From: Gracilaria domingensis
Taxonomy: Eukaryota > Rhodophyta > Florideophyceae > Gracilariales > Gracilariaceae
Direction of reading: 5' to 3'
Assembly: GCA_022539475.1 (NCBI GenBank)
Contig: VCMS01000048.1
Location: forward strand, 1 to 64,000
Length of the DNA stretch: 64,000 bases
Position 1 is the stretch's first letter, and each line of letters begins with the position of its first letter. Below the pieces are notes generated by a model that was not told where the DNA came from, ran no database searches, and saw nothing but the letters and a program-made list of their open reading frames with translations. Position numbers and translations under genes: made by a program. This document shows, piece by piece, positions 1 through 10,646 of the stretch.

Positions 1-768
1 TATCGGCACGATGAAACGACCCACCGAACAGGTGTATGTCCCGGAGGGAAAGGCAACAAGAAAACAAAACCCACACAACACACACACGCGACGGGTAGGG
101 CCTCCTTGGCACTGTGCCCGAGGGGAGAGATCCTCAACGTAATGCACGGTTTCCGTAACCACGGCAAACTCTAGTCAGAGTCCGCTCATTCGTAATGTGC
201 TCCTATAACCTCTCGGTACGACCTCAGGTCGACATCAACGACAGATGTTTCTGCAAAGGTTTACGAGAGGGTAGGACCACGTAACCAGACAGTGGCTATA
301 CTCGCGAGAGTGAAACCACGTAGGCGGTTGGCGCAGAGCCTATCGTGTAGAGTCCACTCAGGACAGAAAGCGGCCTACTCGACAAAGAGTTTTACTCGAA
401 GTGCTCGGGTTGACTTACAAAGGTGCTCGCGACGACGAGGTCGAGCTCACCTAAGTAGGTCTAACTAACTATGTACACTGGTGCACACCCGCAGGGTCCG
501 TACACGTGGCTAGCCCAGTGTCAGGCACCTCAGGTGCACTACCTATTGTCCCGTAATATGCACACACACGGTGGTGTAGTACACGCGTCCACCTAGCGGT
601 ATTGGCCAGCAATGGCAACCCTGATTACAGGTAACTGTGGGAAAGCCATTCCAAAAGTAACCGCCAAAATTGGGTCCAACTCATAACTCTTCGAGTGCAT
701 CTCGTATCACTCCCCTGAGTATATGAGGCGCATCATCCTGATAACCACGCAAAATGCGTTGCTCTACA
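1..768 (-). repeat. 3' LTR of the chromovirus (truncated by window start)
   Basis: The segment matches 10959-11738. Both copies end in the same GCTCTACA on the plus strand, so the LTR starts TGTAGAGC on the element strand. About 310 bases of the outer part lie before the window. The last 300 bases are almost identical to the other LTR, while the first 470 or so differ by many small indels. Confidence 0.9.
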
Positions 769-782
769 TCTCCCCCTCCTTA
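769..782 (-). other. Polypurine tract (plus-strand primer) of the chromovirus
   Basis: Read on the element strand this is taaggagggggaga, directly abutting the TG that opens the 3' LTR. That is the expected place and composition for the tract that primes second-strand synthesis. Two further exact copies of its 13-base core lie inside pol, at 4335-4347 and 7467-7479. Confidence 0.75.
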
Positions 783-811
783 GAGCCGAGAACGACTTCG
801 AGGCTGAAGTT

Positions 812-2728
812 TTGTGCGAAACGCAAGTACGTAAATACGTCACAATCATGAGCGGTACCAACTCCTCGGTTTCTATACCTCGCAAGCGCGATACACACTC
901 AAGCGAACAGAGTATTCAAGTATCCGAACTCGATCACAGTACATCATCTGTCATTCCGATGAACCCGAATCAGTTTCCTCATCACCGACGGGTCAGGCGA
1001 GCGCGTCGAACTACCCTCAGCCGGGTTCTGCGACGGCTCCACTGCCTCAGTCTCAACCGATGGTCCGGTGAACGTTCCGTTATGGAATTCAGCGCAAGCG
1101 ATGCCGCTGATGGCGAACCAAGCTGGTTGGATATCGAAGGAATCTCTCGCAGTACGCGATCCACTCCGTGATGGGTTTGCGTTCAGCCGTGCACCGTGGT
1201 TTCATCCGGTAGCTGTTAACGATGACACTCTCCTGGAGTCGTATGCCGAAAACGGCTTCCTACCGGGCGGTCTGCCGTTAGCGGTAGTGCAATCCCCAGA
1301 ATGGAAAGTTCGTATAGCGATCGACCCGATGCTCCTCCGGTACGATACCGCGAGGGTGAGAACCTGAACACCGCGCGCGCGGAACACGCGAAGTTGGCGT
1401 ACAAGAGACTCAGTCGAGTGCACCTCGAGCACCTGGTTCCACCGTCATATGGGTTCGATACTCCGTTCTACCGTACTTTCGGTGAAGTCCGATATGGAGA
1501 CAACTTGGCGACGTTCGACCATGCGCGGTACGCTGGCGATGGCCCGACCACATCGAGGTTGATGTTGTGCTGGAATCGGCCCATACTCCGAGCGGAGTTC
1601 CGTTATCTTGCAAGAACGCTTCCCAGGGTGGGTTCGTCAACCGCATTCGGTTTGAGCGGAAAGCTCGTTCCCGTCATGGGTATCTGATTCCGTACCCGAA
1701 TATCGAGACCGAGAGGTACAGACCGCAGGCCTTTGTTGGACGGTTCCTCCTCTACCAGATTGGTGGCGTGATGTGGAGGTACCCAAAGGGTGTTTTGCAG
1801 AACTGCCTCCGTGCTTGAGTTACATCGGCTCCCGATTGATCAGCGATCCGCGTTCAGGATGGTGGGGTCTGGTAGCCGGCGAGTGGGCGGCACGCGTAGC
1901 AGCGTTTCTTCTCTGGGAGGCTTACGACAACTACCGTGTTTGGTATATTCCGCCGATGCTTCGCACATTATCCGCTCGCTGGATTTGCACACTCCCTTGG
2001 GGTCCGAAGAGAACGTGGATGAGATCCATTACATCTTGGATGTTATCGATGGAGTCGATTGGGAAACGGTGCCCCGTTCGCAGCGTGGGAAAGGTCCTCG
2101 TCGTCACTACGACCGCTCACCCGGTAGGAGACATCCCACCGCAGGAGATTTCGTGTATTACGACCCATGGGAGGGTACGATGACAACTAGCGCATATGCC
2201 GAGTGGGCAGCGAACCAGCCACGGTCGATTCCAGACAGTCACCCCGTTGGGTTCATGTTCAGTGACAACTGGGTCGCCCCAGTAGATCTGGATGATCCGA
2301 ACATGGATACCGGTGGAGAGGCGGCGGGAGCACTCGTCGAGATGGACCAGGAGTTGGTGAACGACCTACCGGCGGCGAATCAGGTGTTGCACGCCAGCGG
2401 CGGGGTACCCCAGGCTCCTGTGGGTTGGAATGTTCCGACTCAAGCGAGTGTTCCGGTGGTGGGTCCGGCCCCTGTAGCGGCTACCGTTCCTTCGGTCCTT
2501 CCGGCCACGACAGCTCCGGTCGCTCCGGGAGATTCTCCGGCGAACATCGCGATGTTGCGCGCCAGTCTCCAGAACGCTGGAATTATCGTGCCCGATCATC
2601 TCACCACTATGGCAGGGATACTGGCTTACGCCGTTCCGCACCCTTCGCAGGGTCCCTCCGGTAGCGGCGGTGCCGGTCCCTCATCGGGGTGTAAGATGAC
2701 CAGCAGGGCTGGAGGACTTGGTCCTTAG
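812..2728 (+). pseudogene. Antisense (+ strand) accessory open region of the LTR element, broken
   Basis: Between pol and the left LTR the plus strand holds a run of overlapping open frames, opposite in direction to gag and pol. The longest open stretch is 1790-2728. It encodes a protein rich in acidic and Pro/Ala/Val residues with a low-complexity P-A-T-V segment near its end. I recognise no domain. Additional ORFs between pol and the 3' LTR, sense or antisense, are known in some plant Gypsy lineages, so an accessory gene is plausible, but the function is unknown. The region appears broken, by about three interruptions. It could instead be a separate inserted gene or chance open frames. Confidence 0.45.
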
Positions 2729-3063
2729 TATAAGATAGAAACAGTAAAACCATCTAGTGGTAACTTTCCCTTCACCCTTTTGCCTGTTCTCCACGAACTT
2801 GATCGATCTTCGATTACTTCTTCACTCACACTGTGTTCAAGTGTACTTCACTTCTTTGGTGCTTCTTCTACTCTAACCGTTTTAAATCGGTACAACCGGC
2901 ATTTCGGTATGCTCTTCTTTCTTTCTTCTCACTTCCTCTAGTTAAGTCTTCACCGCTTCATTGGTCTTCTTCCTTCATTCATCCCCACACAGAAGGGGTC
3001 AACTCTCCATTCTGAGTCTTCCGCATCGCGGTATAGTTGAAAGCTCCTCACCGGGAACGGTTC

Positions 3064-3417
3064 TTATCCCACCTGGGCTTGGTCCAGGTTGGACGGCAAG
3101 GCTGACCGAGTGCGACGGTGGTATGAAACGATCTTCGACCTAGGTAGGTGCTCGACCGGCTCCATGGTGTCCTCCTCGGCGGAGTAGCCATACCATCGCA
3201 CTTGGTACAGTACCGTCCCATCGGGGTCTACAACATGACGTACGATACGTTCGATCACGTATTCCTGCGGGTACACCTCGGTGTTTGACTGCTCTCCTTC
3301 ACCCATTGTGGTTCCGTACCTTCGAGGGTGGCGAGGTGGTGGCCGGCTAACCTCTAGAGGGGTTCCTCTTGGACTTAACCAGTCACGACTCACTAGGAGT
3401 TCCTCGCTGCACGACAA
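3064..3417 (-). CDS. Chromodomain ORF of the chromovirus
   Basis: The middle of this short ORF contains a recognisable chromodomain: YVIERIVRHVVDPDGTVLY followed by QVRWYGYS and a W/E-rich segment, with the aromatic residues that normally cage methyl-lysine. In chromoviruses the chromodomain sits at the C-terminus of integrase and is thought to direct insertion to marked chromatin. Here it lies in its own ORF about 580 bases downstream of the end of pol. Whether it is reached by a splicing or recoding route is not visible. Confidence 0.7.
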   Translation of the reverse strand: MSCSEELLVSRDWLSPRGTPLEVSRPPPRHPRRYGTTMGEGEQSNTEVYPQEYVIERIVRHVVDPDGTVLYQVRWYGYSAEEDTMEPVEHLPRSKIVSYHRRTRSALPSNLDQAQVG

Positions 3418-3997
3418 CTACAACTTACGCCAGGAGCGTCCAATCTTCAACCTGAAAGGTTCTTCTTGAATACTCTCCTTCTTGAGTCTGACGAGCTTCG
3501 GCTCGTTTTGGTTGAGCTTCCGACCGTCCAACGGTAGCTTCGGGATTCTGAGCTCCCTCTTGCTATCCAGAAGGATCGTCCGTGCGACGGAGAACGGGCA
3601 GGGTTTCGCTCGTGCGCCATGGAGGCGGATTGACCAATCACGGTGCATATCGCGGCCTTCTGGTTGGCCAGGCGGTGGCACGTGTGAGCCACGCGTTACC
3701 CTAACAGGTGTCCGTTCGCCTACGGTTGGCGACCGTACATCGCGCACCGTGCACGTGTGGTACTCGCGCACGCGACTTACTGTCAGCAGTTCCCGCGTCG
3801 GCGGTGCTCTCCGTACGTCACCACGTCACACAACGTGTTACTCTCCACTTGGGTGTGTCATGAGTCTTCTGCCACGCGGCGTGGGTGCACCATCGACGGT
3901 TTCCAAACTCGTACTTCGTACTTCACCTTTCCAAGGTTGTTTTCCCAAATAATACGCGGGTAAGTACGACTTCTCGTTTCCTCAAACCACGGCGTGG

Positions 3998-6900
3998 TTA
4001 ACACCGGTCGGTAACATTGAGCTGATCTACCGCTTGCGGCTCTGCGTTCTCCGGGAAGCCCGGGTCTACAGATACTGTCTTCTCCGCTCTGCGGGTGGTG
4101 ACCTCACTCAGTTGTGGTGTTCCCGACGGGGTTACGTTATCCACAGCGGTGTGTACCCCTTGGGTGGGTCGTGTCGTTTCCAGCGCATTGCTCAACGAAC
4201 TCGACGGAGTATCACCACGAGGTACAGCGCCTCGGCGCACCACAACGCTATCGGTAGAGACCGCGAGATTGGTGGCGGTACCTTGCGACACAGTGTGACC
4301 GTGCGACGCCGGTGTAACGGGTTCCGTACTTTCCTCCCCCTCCTTAGGCGGTGGCACGGGAGCCACGACGTCCGGTGGGGGGTCAACTCTAGTTGAGTTT
4401 TCCTCTTCGTCTCCCGCAACGGGTTGTGCTACCCGCGTGGGTGATTCTGACTTCGGTAGATCCGATAAGCCGCGATCAGGGCGGAGAGTCGCAGGGCGCG
4501 AAGATACGACCTGTTCGTCCCCTGTAGCTTCACCCAGTTGGGTGTTAACGTGAACGTAGGGTGGTGGTGCCAGCGCGACACGGTCTAACGATATCCGTTC
4601 GTGGAGATTATTGATATCCAATACTACGGTATCGTCCGTGACGGAAATAACCTTGTAGGGTCCTTCCGCGATAGGCGAGAGCTTGTGGCGGCGTTCCTTC
4701 TCCGGATTATAGTATTCTTTGCGGAGAAATACCATATCGTCTGGTTTGACCTTTGGTAATGGGGTCTTAACCTTCGCATCGAAGTTGCGCTTATAAGCGG
4801 CCTGCGCCTTATCCATCGCTGTGCGAGCGACCGGTACCATTTTGGTTAACCAATCCTTCCAAGCGTTCCTGTATAACCCAACAGACGGGTACGTAGAAAG
4901 CGTTTCTTGAGCCTCGATTGCAACCGGTGGCGGTACTCTTGACAATACCAACTCAAAAGGTGCTAGCTTCGTTACCCGGTGGACTTGGGTGTTGTACGCA
5001 TACGTAATAGCGTCCGTATACAAATCCCAATCCTTAGGATGATCTGCCACATAAGATCTTAATGCATTCAGCATGGTACGGTTAAATCGTTCTACCTGAC
5101 CATTTGTTTGGGGGTGGTAGGTGGTCGTAAATAGATTCTTGACACTCAAGATCCGACAGACGTCCTGGAAAAACTTCGACGTGAACTGTGAATCGTTATC
5201 TGATAATAGATGAACCGGTGGACCGTACACAAAGACCCAGTGGGTGACAAAAGCTTGTGCAACCACGGTGGCCGTAATCCGTTTCAGCGGGACTGTCCGT
5301 ACCAACTTAGAGAACCGATCGGTGATAACCAGAAGGTATCGATTACCTCTTGCGGTTCTGATCAATTCACCTAAGATATCGATAGCGATAAACTCCAAAG
5401 GAGACCGTGCTGGGAACAGCGTTAACTTCTTCGAGTACTTACGAAGTTTCACGTTATTCTTAGCGCACTCGGTGCAAGAGCGTCGTACTGCGTAGCAGTC
5501 CAATGCCATTGACGGCCAGTAAAAATCCCTACGCAGGGTCAAGTATAGTTTTCGACCTCCTGGGTGGGCTCCTACCTTCACATAGTGTGTCATTACCAAC
5601 ACACGGTTTTGCAGCGAGTATGGGACCACAATTTGGGTATACGCTTCGACCAACCTAACCAGGTACCCCTGATCGTTAACCTGAAAAGGTATACGATCTC
5701 CTCCATTGAGACGAGCGCGAATTCGCGTACAAAACTCATCCGTTTGCTGTTCTCGGATCATCTCCTCGGGAGTGATGGGTACAAAAGATCCGGTCAAGGG
5801 ATCCAACTTCTCAGAAGTGAGCAGGATGTCGTCACAGATGTCATCCGACAAAGATTCGACCCAACCTGCTTGTTCTTCCACCATAAAGCATGGTATGTCC
5901 AGATCGTCAACTGGTGCCGCTTCTGCATCTGTCCCCAAGCGGGAGAGTGCATCTGCCTGCAGATTCAACGTTCCTTTTTTGTACGTAACTGTGAAATCGA
6001 ACTCCGATAACCTCAAGCGCCAACGCATCAAGCGTCCTGATGGTTCCGAGATTTCCATGAGCCATCGGAGAGATGAGTGGTCCGTATGTACCGTAAAATG
6101 GTTGCCCATAAGATATGGTCTCAGTGTAGTTAGAGCCCATACAACGGCTAAGCACTCTTTCTCCGAAACTGAGTAGTTACGTTCGTGTACGTTCAAGGAT
6201 CGCGACCAGTATCCAATTGGATGTCTCACGCCGTCTTCCGTGACCTGAAACAGGGCGCAACCAACCTGGTGTGCACTGGCGTCAGTGTCTACTTCGAATG
6301 GAAGTCCTAGCTTAGGCAAAGCCAAGATTGGCGGTGACGTTACTGCGTCAATTAATGCCGAAAAAGCAGACGCTTCCGCGTCGCCTAGGGGTTCCAGTTG
6401 AACTGGTTGACCTTTTCTCAAAAGGTGGTTAAGGGGGGTCGCAATATCTGCGAAGTTCGGGACAAAACGCCGATATACATTACAAAGACCCAGAAAACTG
6501 CGGAGTTCCGTTTGTGTCGTAGGGTGTTTCGCTTCCTTCAGCGACTTCACGCGAACTGCGTCAACTGAGAGCTGTCCAGGTCGAATGATATGCCCTAGGT
6601 ATTTGACAGAATCTGTGAAGAACTCGCACTTCTTGAGTTTCAGCGTAATGCCCGCGTCCCTGAGGACTCTCATGACGTCCCGGACGTGTGTTAAGTGGTC
6701 ATCAAGGTTATCGGAGAACACGATGATATCGTCAAGATACACCAAGCAGGTCTTCCACTTGAATCGAGCCAAGAGGATATCGATAGCACGTTGAAACGTA
6801 GCCGGCGCGTTGGTTAATCCGAACGGCATTCGTTTAAACCGGTACAAACCTTGGTGGCACACAAAAGCAGTTTTGTCCTTATCCTTTTCACGGATCGGAA

Positions 6901-8332
6901 CTTGCCAGTATCCCCAATTGGCATCCAAGGCGGTGAACACTGTAGCACTCCCAAGCGAGTCAATGTATTCGTCCATCCTGGGTATGGGATAAACGTCTTT
7001 GACGGTGACCGAATTTAGACGACGGTAATCAATACAGAATCGCCACGATCCGTCCGCTTTTGGAACTAGCACCACGGGTGAGGCCCAAGCGGATTGAGCC
7101 GCCTCTATGACGCCAGCGCGTAACATCTTCTCAACCTGAGATTGCTCTTCTTCCCTAGCTTTGGGACCAGCCCGGTATGGGTGTTGGGAAATGGGGCTAG
7201 TACCTGGAAGTAGGTCAATACGGTGTTCCGTGATTCCAATTGTCCCGAGGGATCCATCCCACATGGGTGTGAACTCCCTCAACATTTCTCTTAGCTTACC
7301 TCTATGAGATTCAGGTACATGATTAAAATTCAACTGTTCCAGTTCCTTGACAGGGTCTGTATCTTCCGTTCCTGGTGGCAACGCTTTACCCTCGGTGGGT
7401 GCCAGCGATTCGGTAACTTCGCTCGCCGGGGTAACCGATGCGGTAAACGCGGTTTCCGCTGATCCCTCCCCCTCCTTAGCATCGGTTATACCGAGAACAT
7501 CCGCAACGGGTATCTTCGTCGGTACGATAGCAGCAGGGTGTGGGAGAGTGGTACCAAGGATTTGGTTTTTAGCTAACCACTGTCGGGTTGTGCCAAAGTT
7601 GGCGACCAAAACTCTGAATGGTTTGTCGGGTTCCACCGAGATTACTCCGTTCGCCAAAGCGAGTTGCTTCTGATCATACAATGATGGCAATGGTTGTACC
7701 ACACGTAGGCCAGACTGCTTAGTAGTTATGGTGACCCAAACTTGGGATTGCGCAGGGATTGCGATGGCATGAGCCACATGGAGCTTAGATGATACCGGGT
7801 CGACGGTTGGAACTTCCTGTGCAGCAGGGAGCGGGACGCGCTTGCGTGTAGCTCTCTTTAGCGGTTTCCTTACAATCGGTATTTCGGAACCATCATCCAT
7901 GGTAACAACTCGAGCTCGAGGTCGAATCGCTTCAACAAAACGATCACAAAAGTCACAACCGAGTATCACCGGTGCGGCAATGCTTTTGCAAACCATGAAA
8001 TCCACTTTAACCATACAGGTTCCTAATCGTACCATGAGAGGTATGTACCCAAGAGTACGCAACGGGTTATTGTTGGCATCCGCGATATCCAAACCTGGAC
8101 CATGACGAATTTCATCCCGTAGCGCGGGTGGCACCAACTCAAGGTGAATCAGGTTCGGTGCAGCTCCTGTATCCAACACAGACAACTGTCGAACCATGAA
8201 CTGGTTAGACAAGCCAAGATCGGCATAAACTTTGTAGTTTCTCTTGGCCATCACAAGAACTCTTTCCGGAATACGGAGATTACGGGACCGTATCCACGGA
8301 CGACGTAGAACCGAAAGGTGTTCTGAGCTCAC
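3998..8332 (-). CDS. pol: Pol polyprotein (protease, RT, RNase H, integrase), Ty3/Gypsy
   Basis: The open frame is about 1444 residues. An aspartic protease has DTGA near residue 54. The reverse transcriptase has the FTALDANWGYWQVP block and the catalytic YLDD near 532. RNase H follows with DTDAS and HTDHSSLRWL. Integrase has an HHCC zinc finger (about 920-955), then the D-D-E core (IAIDIL near 986, SDNDSQF near 1044, HPQTNGQVERF near 1075) and a GPY/F-like module (EGPYKV near 1226). A Ser/Thr/Pro-rich tail of about 180 residues closes it. The frame opens without an obvious ATG at its first position, about 120 bases after the gag stop, so it is probably made through gag. The RT-to-integrase order separates it from Ty1/Copia. 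Confidence 0.95.
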   Translation of the reverse strand: MSSEHLSVLRRPWIRSRNLRIPERVLVMAKRNYKVYADLGLSNQFMVRQLSVLDTGAAPNLIHLELVPPALRDEIRHGPGLDIADANNNPLRTLGYIPLMVRLGTCMVKVDFMVCKSIAAPVILGCDFCDRFVEAIRPRARVVTMDDGSEIPIVRKPLKRATRKRVPLPAAQEVPTVDPVSSKLHVAHAIAIPAQSQVWVTITTKQSGLRVVQPLPSLYDQKQLALANGVISVEPDKPFRVLVANFGTTRQWLAKNQILGTTLPHPAAIVPTKIPVADVLGITDAKEGEGSAETAFTASVTPASEVTESLAPTEGKALPPGTEDTDPVKELEQLNFNHVPESHRGKLREMLREFTPMWDGSLGTIGITEHRIDLLPGTSPISQHPYRAGPKAREEEQSQVEKMLRAGVIEAAQSAWASPVVLVPKADGSWRFCIDYRRLNSVTVKDVYPIPRMDEYIDSLGSATVFTALDANWGYWQVPIREKDKDKTAFVCHQGLYRFKRMPFGLTNAPATFQRAIDILLARFKWKTCLVYLDDIIVFSDNLDDHLTHVRDVMRVLRDAGITLKLKKCEFFTDSVKYLGHIIRPGQLSVDAVRVKSLKEAKHPTTQTELRSFLGLCNVYRRFVPNFADIATPLNHLLRKGQPVQLEPLGDAEASAFSALIDAVTSPPILALPKLGLPFEVDTDASAHQVGCALFQVTEDGVRHPIGYWSRSLNVHERNYSVSEKECLAVVWALTTLRPYLMGNHFTVHTDHSSLRWLMEISEPSGRLMRWRLRLSEFDFTVTYKKGTLNLQADALSRLGTDAEAAPVDDLDIPCFMVEEQAGWVESLSDDICDDILLTSEKLDPLTGSFVPITPEEMIREQQTDEFCTRIRARLNGGDRIPFQVNDQGYLVRLVEAYTQIVVPYSLQNRVLVMTHYVKVGAHPGGRKLYLTLRRDFYWPSMALDCYAVRRSCTECAKNNVKLRKYSKKLTLFPARSPLEFIAIDILGELIRTARGNRYLLVITDRFSKLVRTVPLKRITATVVAQAFVTHWVFVYGPPVHLLSDNDSQFTSKFFQDVCRILSVKNLFTTTYHPQTNGQVERFNRTMLNALRSYVADHPKDWDLYTDAITYAYNTQVHRVTKLAPFELVLSRVPPPVAIEAQETLSTYPSVGLYRNAWKDWLTKMVPVARTAMDKAQAAYKRNFDAKVKTPLPKVKPDDMVFLRKEYYNPEKERRHKLSPIAEGPYKVISVTDDTVVLDINNLHERISLDRVALAPPPYVHVNTQLGEATGDEQVVSSRPATLRPDRGLSDLPKSESPTRVAQPVAGDEEENSTRVDPPPDVVAPVPPPKEGEESTEPVTPASHGHTVSQGTATNLAVSTDSVVVRRGAVPRGDTPSSSLSNALETTRPTQGVHTAVDNVTPSGTPQLSEVTTRRAEKTVSVDPGFPENAEPQAVDQLNVTDRC

Positions 8333-8450
8333 GTAGTTTTAGCCGCTATCCTTGAAAGGATTCTAACAGCTGGGGAGCGAAGCTGTGACGCCTCGGGCGC
8401 CTTTAACTTCGGCTCGGAAGGCGCCCCTCCCGTAGGGGAAACTCCCGAAG

Positions 8451-10520
8451 TCAGTTTTCCTGAACGGGGCTCACCGAATTCGGTGCGTGAACTCCGTTCG
8501 GGGGGCCTAACTGAACCCCATGCGTGGGTACTTCGCCTTGAACCTGGTTCGAAGGTGCCTGTGCCGGAACGGAGGGCTGAGCATAGACCGGAACCGGTAA
8601 TCCAAGTTCAGCTCTGGCCTTATCATATTCCTTTCGTGGAACAGATTCCTTTTCCTCGGGCGTGAGGGCGTCGTAATACGCAATAATTTTCGGCCGGTGC
8701 GACGGCGGAAATACGCACTGCGTCGATACGTGACCTGGAAGGTAGCACTGGTAACATATGACCGAGGCCGGTTTGTCGCGAGGGCGATTGTCCACTCGAC
8801 GTTGTGGTGCTGTGTCCTTCCACCCTGGACGGTTCAGACGCGACGAATTGTTAGCGTAAGGCAGCGGGGCTGCAGGCACCCGGACACCTTGGGCATACAA
8901 TGCGGGGTCTTCTTCCGTGCTCGGAATCGAGGTTGACGGCAGGTCCGTAGATCCGTAAGAATCGGGGTTACTTCCGATGAAGTGGACGTTATCAGCGTCA
9001 CCGACAGCGGTTTCACGTCGCAAAACCGACATCGATGGTGACGAACTCTCCGCGAGTAGCGCTTTCGAGCGGCGCTGCCCCGGGTTGCGGGCTCGATACG
9101 TCTCTCCTTCCGCCTGGGCGTAATTAACCAACTCTAGGTACGTCATTCGGCGTTTTTCCTCGCGTCGGCGAGCGACCAACGACCGAATGGTGGGGTCCAA
9201 ACCATCAACAAACATGGTACACCGCTCCTGTGCGGAATACACATTACCACATCGGTGAAACGCTTTGTTCAACCGCGTTGAATAAACCGTTTCAGATTCT
9301 CCACTCTTCTGTCTAGTGTCGCGAACAGCAAGAGTAGCGCTGTAAATCGCGTTGGAAGTCGCGTACGACCTGAGAAGGTAGTTCACGGCTTCCGGCCAAC
9401 ACGTGACTCCTCCTTCCGAGGCTCTCGAGGTTCCTCGAACTGAGTTGTACTGATCTTCCGCAGTCCCTGTTAGGAAGTACGGCAGTGCCACATATGCCTG
9501 TGCTTCACTCATACCGAGTATATCGGCCTCCTGGACGAACCTGGCAAGGAAATCCAAGACAAGGATAGGATCTGTCCCCGAGAACTTCCTTGTTTCAAGG
9601 GTAACATTCAACCTTCGAATGTAGTCCTTCACCTTACCGGTTCCTCGCGAGGAGCGATTCGAAGTAACATCCTCCAACCGATAATAGCGGTACGACAACA
9701 GCTTTGTGTAGAGCGGGTCCGTCGGCTTTAACTCTTTGAGTCCCAAGTGGCGCCGTCCTTTCACGCGTGATCTCATCACTGCCTGAGTAGACTGCGTCGC
9801 TTTCGACCGTGTCGAACGTGACCTATGACGGTTGTCATCACTATCAGATGAATCTGACGAACTGTCTTCAGTCATGCCGCTCGAGTCAGAGCGCGATGAA
9901 TCCGAATCATAGTGAACTCGTTTTGGGTGTCGACGTTTCTGCTTCACCGAACGATGGTCTTCATCCGCAGATGGATTTCCTTGAGGAACCTGTGCGTCCA
10001 CAGCTTCATCCATACGGATTGTATCCTCCAGCGTTTCCAAGCGCGAACGAATTCGACCGATATCGGTGCGCATTTCCTCGACAAATGCCCGGTACTCCGT
10101 GACGAAGACGTCTGGGGTACCCAGATTTTCCATAATGGAATTCACGTCCCTTCTCAGAAGACGTAAGTCTCCTGAGACATCCCTCACCTGGGCATTATCA
10201 ACCTGCGTCCTCAACGAGGTAACATCCTGTAGGAGTTCCACGTGAGCAGCGTGATTAATATCCAAGCGGGATTCCAACCTAGCCAACTCGGCTACGGTAG
10301 CAGCGTTAGGGTTAACCATGGATGGTGTCTCAACGACGGGTTGAGCAGAACCCACGTTTTCCTTAGGTGCTTCCGTAACTGAGCGCGTTCTCCGGGGGCG
10401 GGGTACGACCTCAAGAGGTTGCGCCTCATCTGGGATAGACCGGGACGTCGGTGCAACGGGTGGAACCGCAGCTGACGACCGCGCTGAACCAGCTCGAGAA
10501 CCTCGAGGCGGTTGCGGCAT
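8451..10520 (-). CDS. gag: Gag of the chromovirus
   Basis: The frame is open from 10589, but its first in-frame ATG is at 10520, giving about 690 residues. The N-terminus is Ser/Pro/Arg-rich and is followed by heptad-like helical sequence (LARLESRLDINHAAH onward). A Ser/Asp-rich stretch comes next, then a retrotransposon-gag region around YFLTGTAEDQYNSV and ending near RREEKRRMTYLELVNYAQAE. A CCHC zinc knuckle, CYQCYLPGHVSTQC, lies near residue 587. In this family the domain forms the particle and the knuckle binds RNA. The distance to the right LTR is about 130 bases, a short leader. Confidence 0.88.
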   Translation of the reverse strand: MPQPPRGSRAGSARSSAAVPPVAPTSRSIPDEAQPLEVVPRPRRTRSVTEAPKENVGSAQPVVETPSMVNPNAATVAELARLESRLDINHAAHVELLQDVTSLRTQVDNAQVRDVSGDLRLLRRDVNSIMENLGTPDVFVTEYRAFVEEMRTDIGRIRSRLETLEDTIRMDEAVDAQVPQGNPSADEDHRSVKQKRRHPKRVHYDSDSSRSDSSGMTEDSSSDSSDSDDNRHRSRSTRSKATQSTQAVMRSRVKGRRHLGLKELKPTDPLYTKLLSYRYYRLEDVTSNRSSRGTGKVKDYIRRLNVTLETRKFSGTDPILVLDFLARFVQEADILGMSEAQAYVALPYFLTGTAEDQYNSVRGTSRASEGGVTCWPEAVNYLLRSYATSNAIYSATLAVRDTRQKSGESETVYSTRLNKAFHRCGNVYSAQERCTMFVDGLDPTIRSLVARRREEKRRMTYLELVNYAQAEGETYRARNPGQRRSKALLAESSSPSMSVLRRETAVGDADNVHFIGSNPDSYGSTDLPSTSIPSTEEDPALYAQGVRVPAAPLPYANNSSRLNRPGWKDTAPQRRVDNRPRDKPASVICYQCYLPGHVSTQCVFPPSHRPKIIAYYDALTPEEKESVPRKEYDKARAELGLPVPVYAQPSVPAQAPSNQVQGEVPTHGVQLGPPNGVHAPNSVSPVQEN

Positions 10521-10646
10521 ACTGGAAACCAGTAGGCAATCTGATCCAGATGATCCAGTTAAACTCGTACACGAGTCCCCAAAGAACAAGAAAACTCAAT
10601 AAACCTTCTCGGTAAACCACCACGTCAGCGGTTCACGTTCAAAAGT

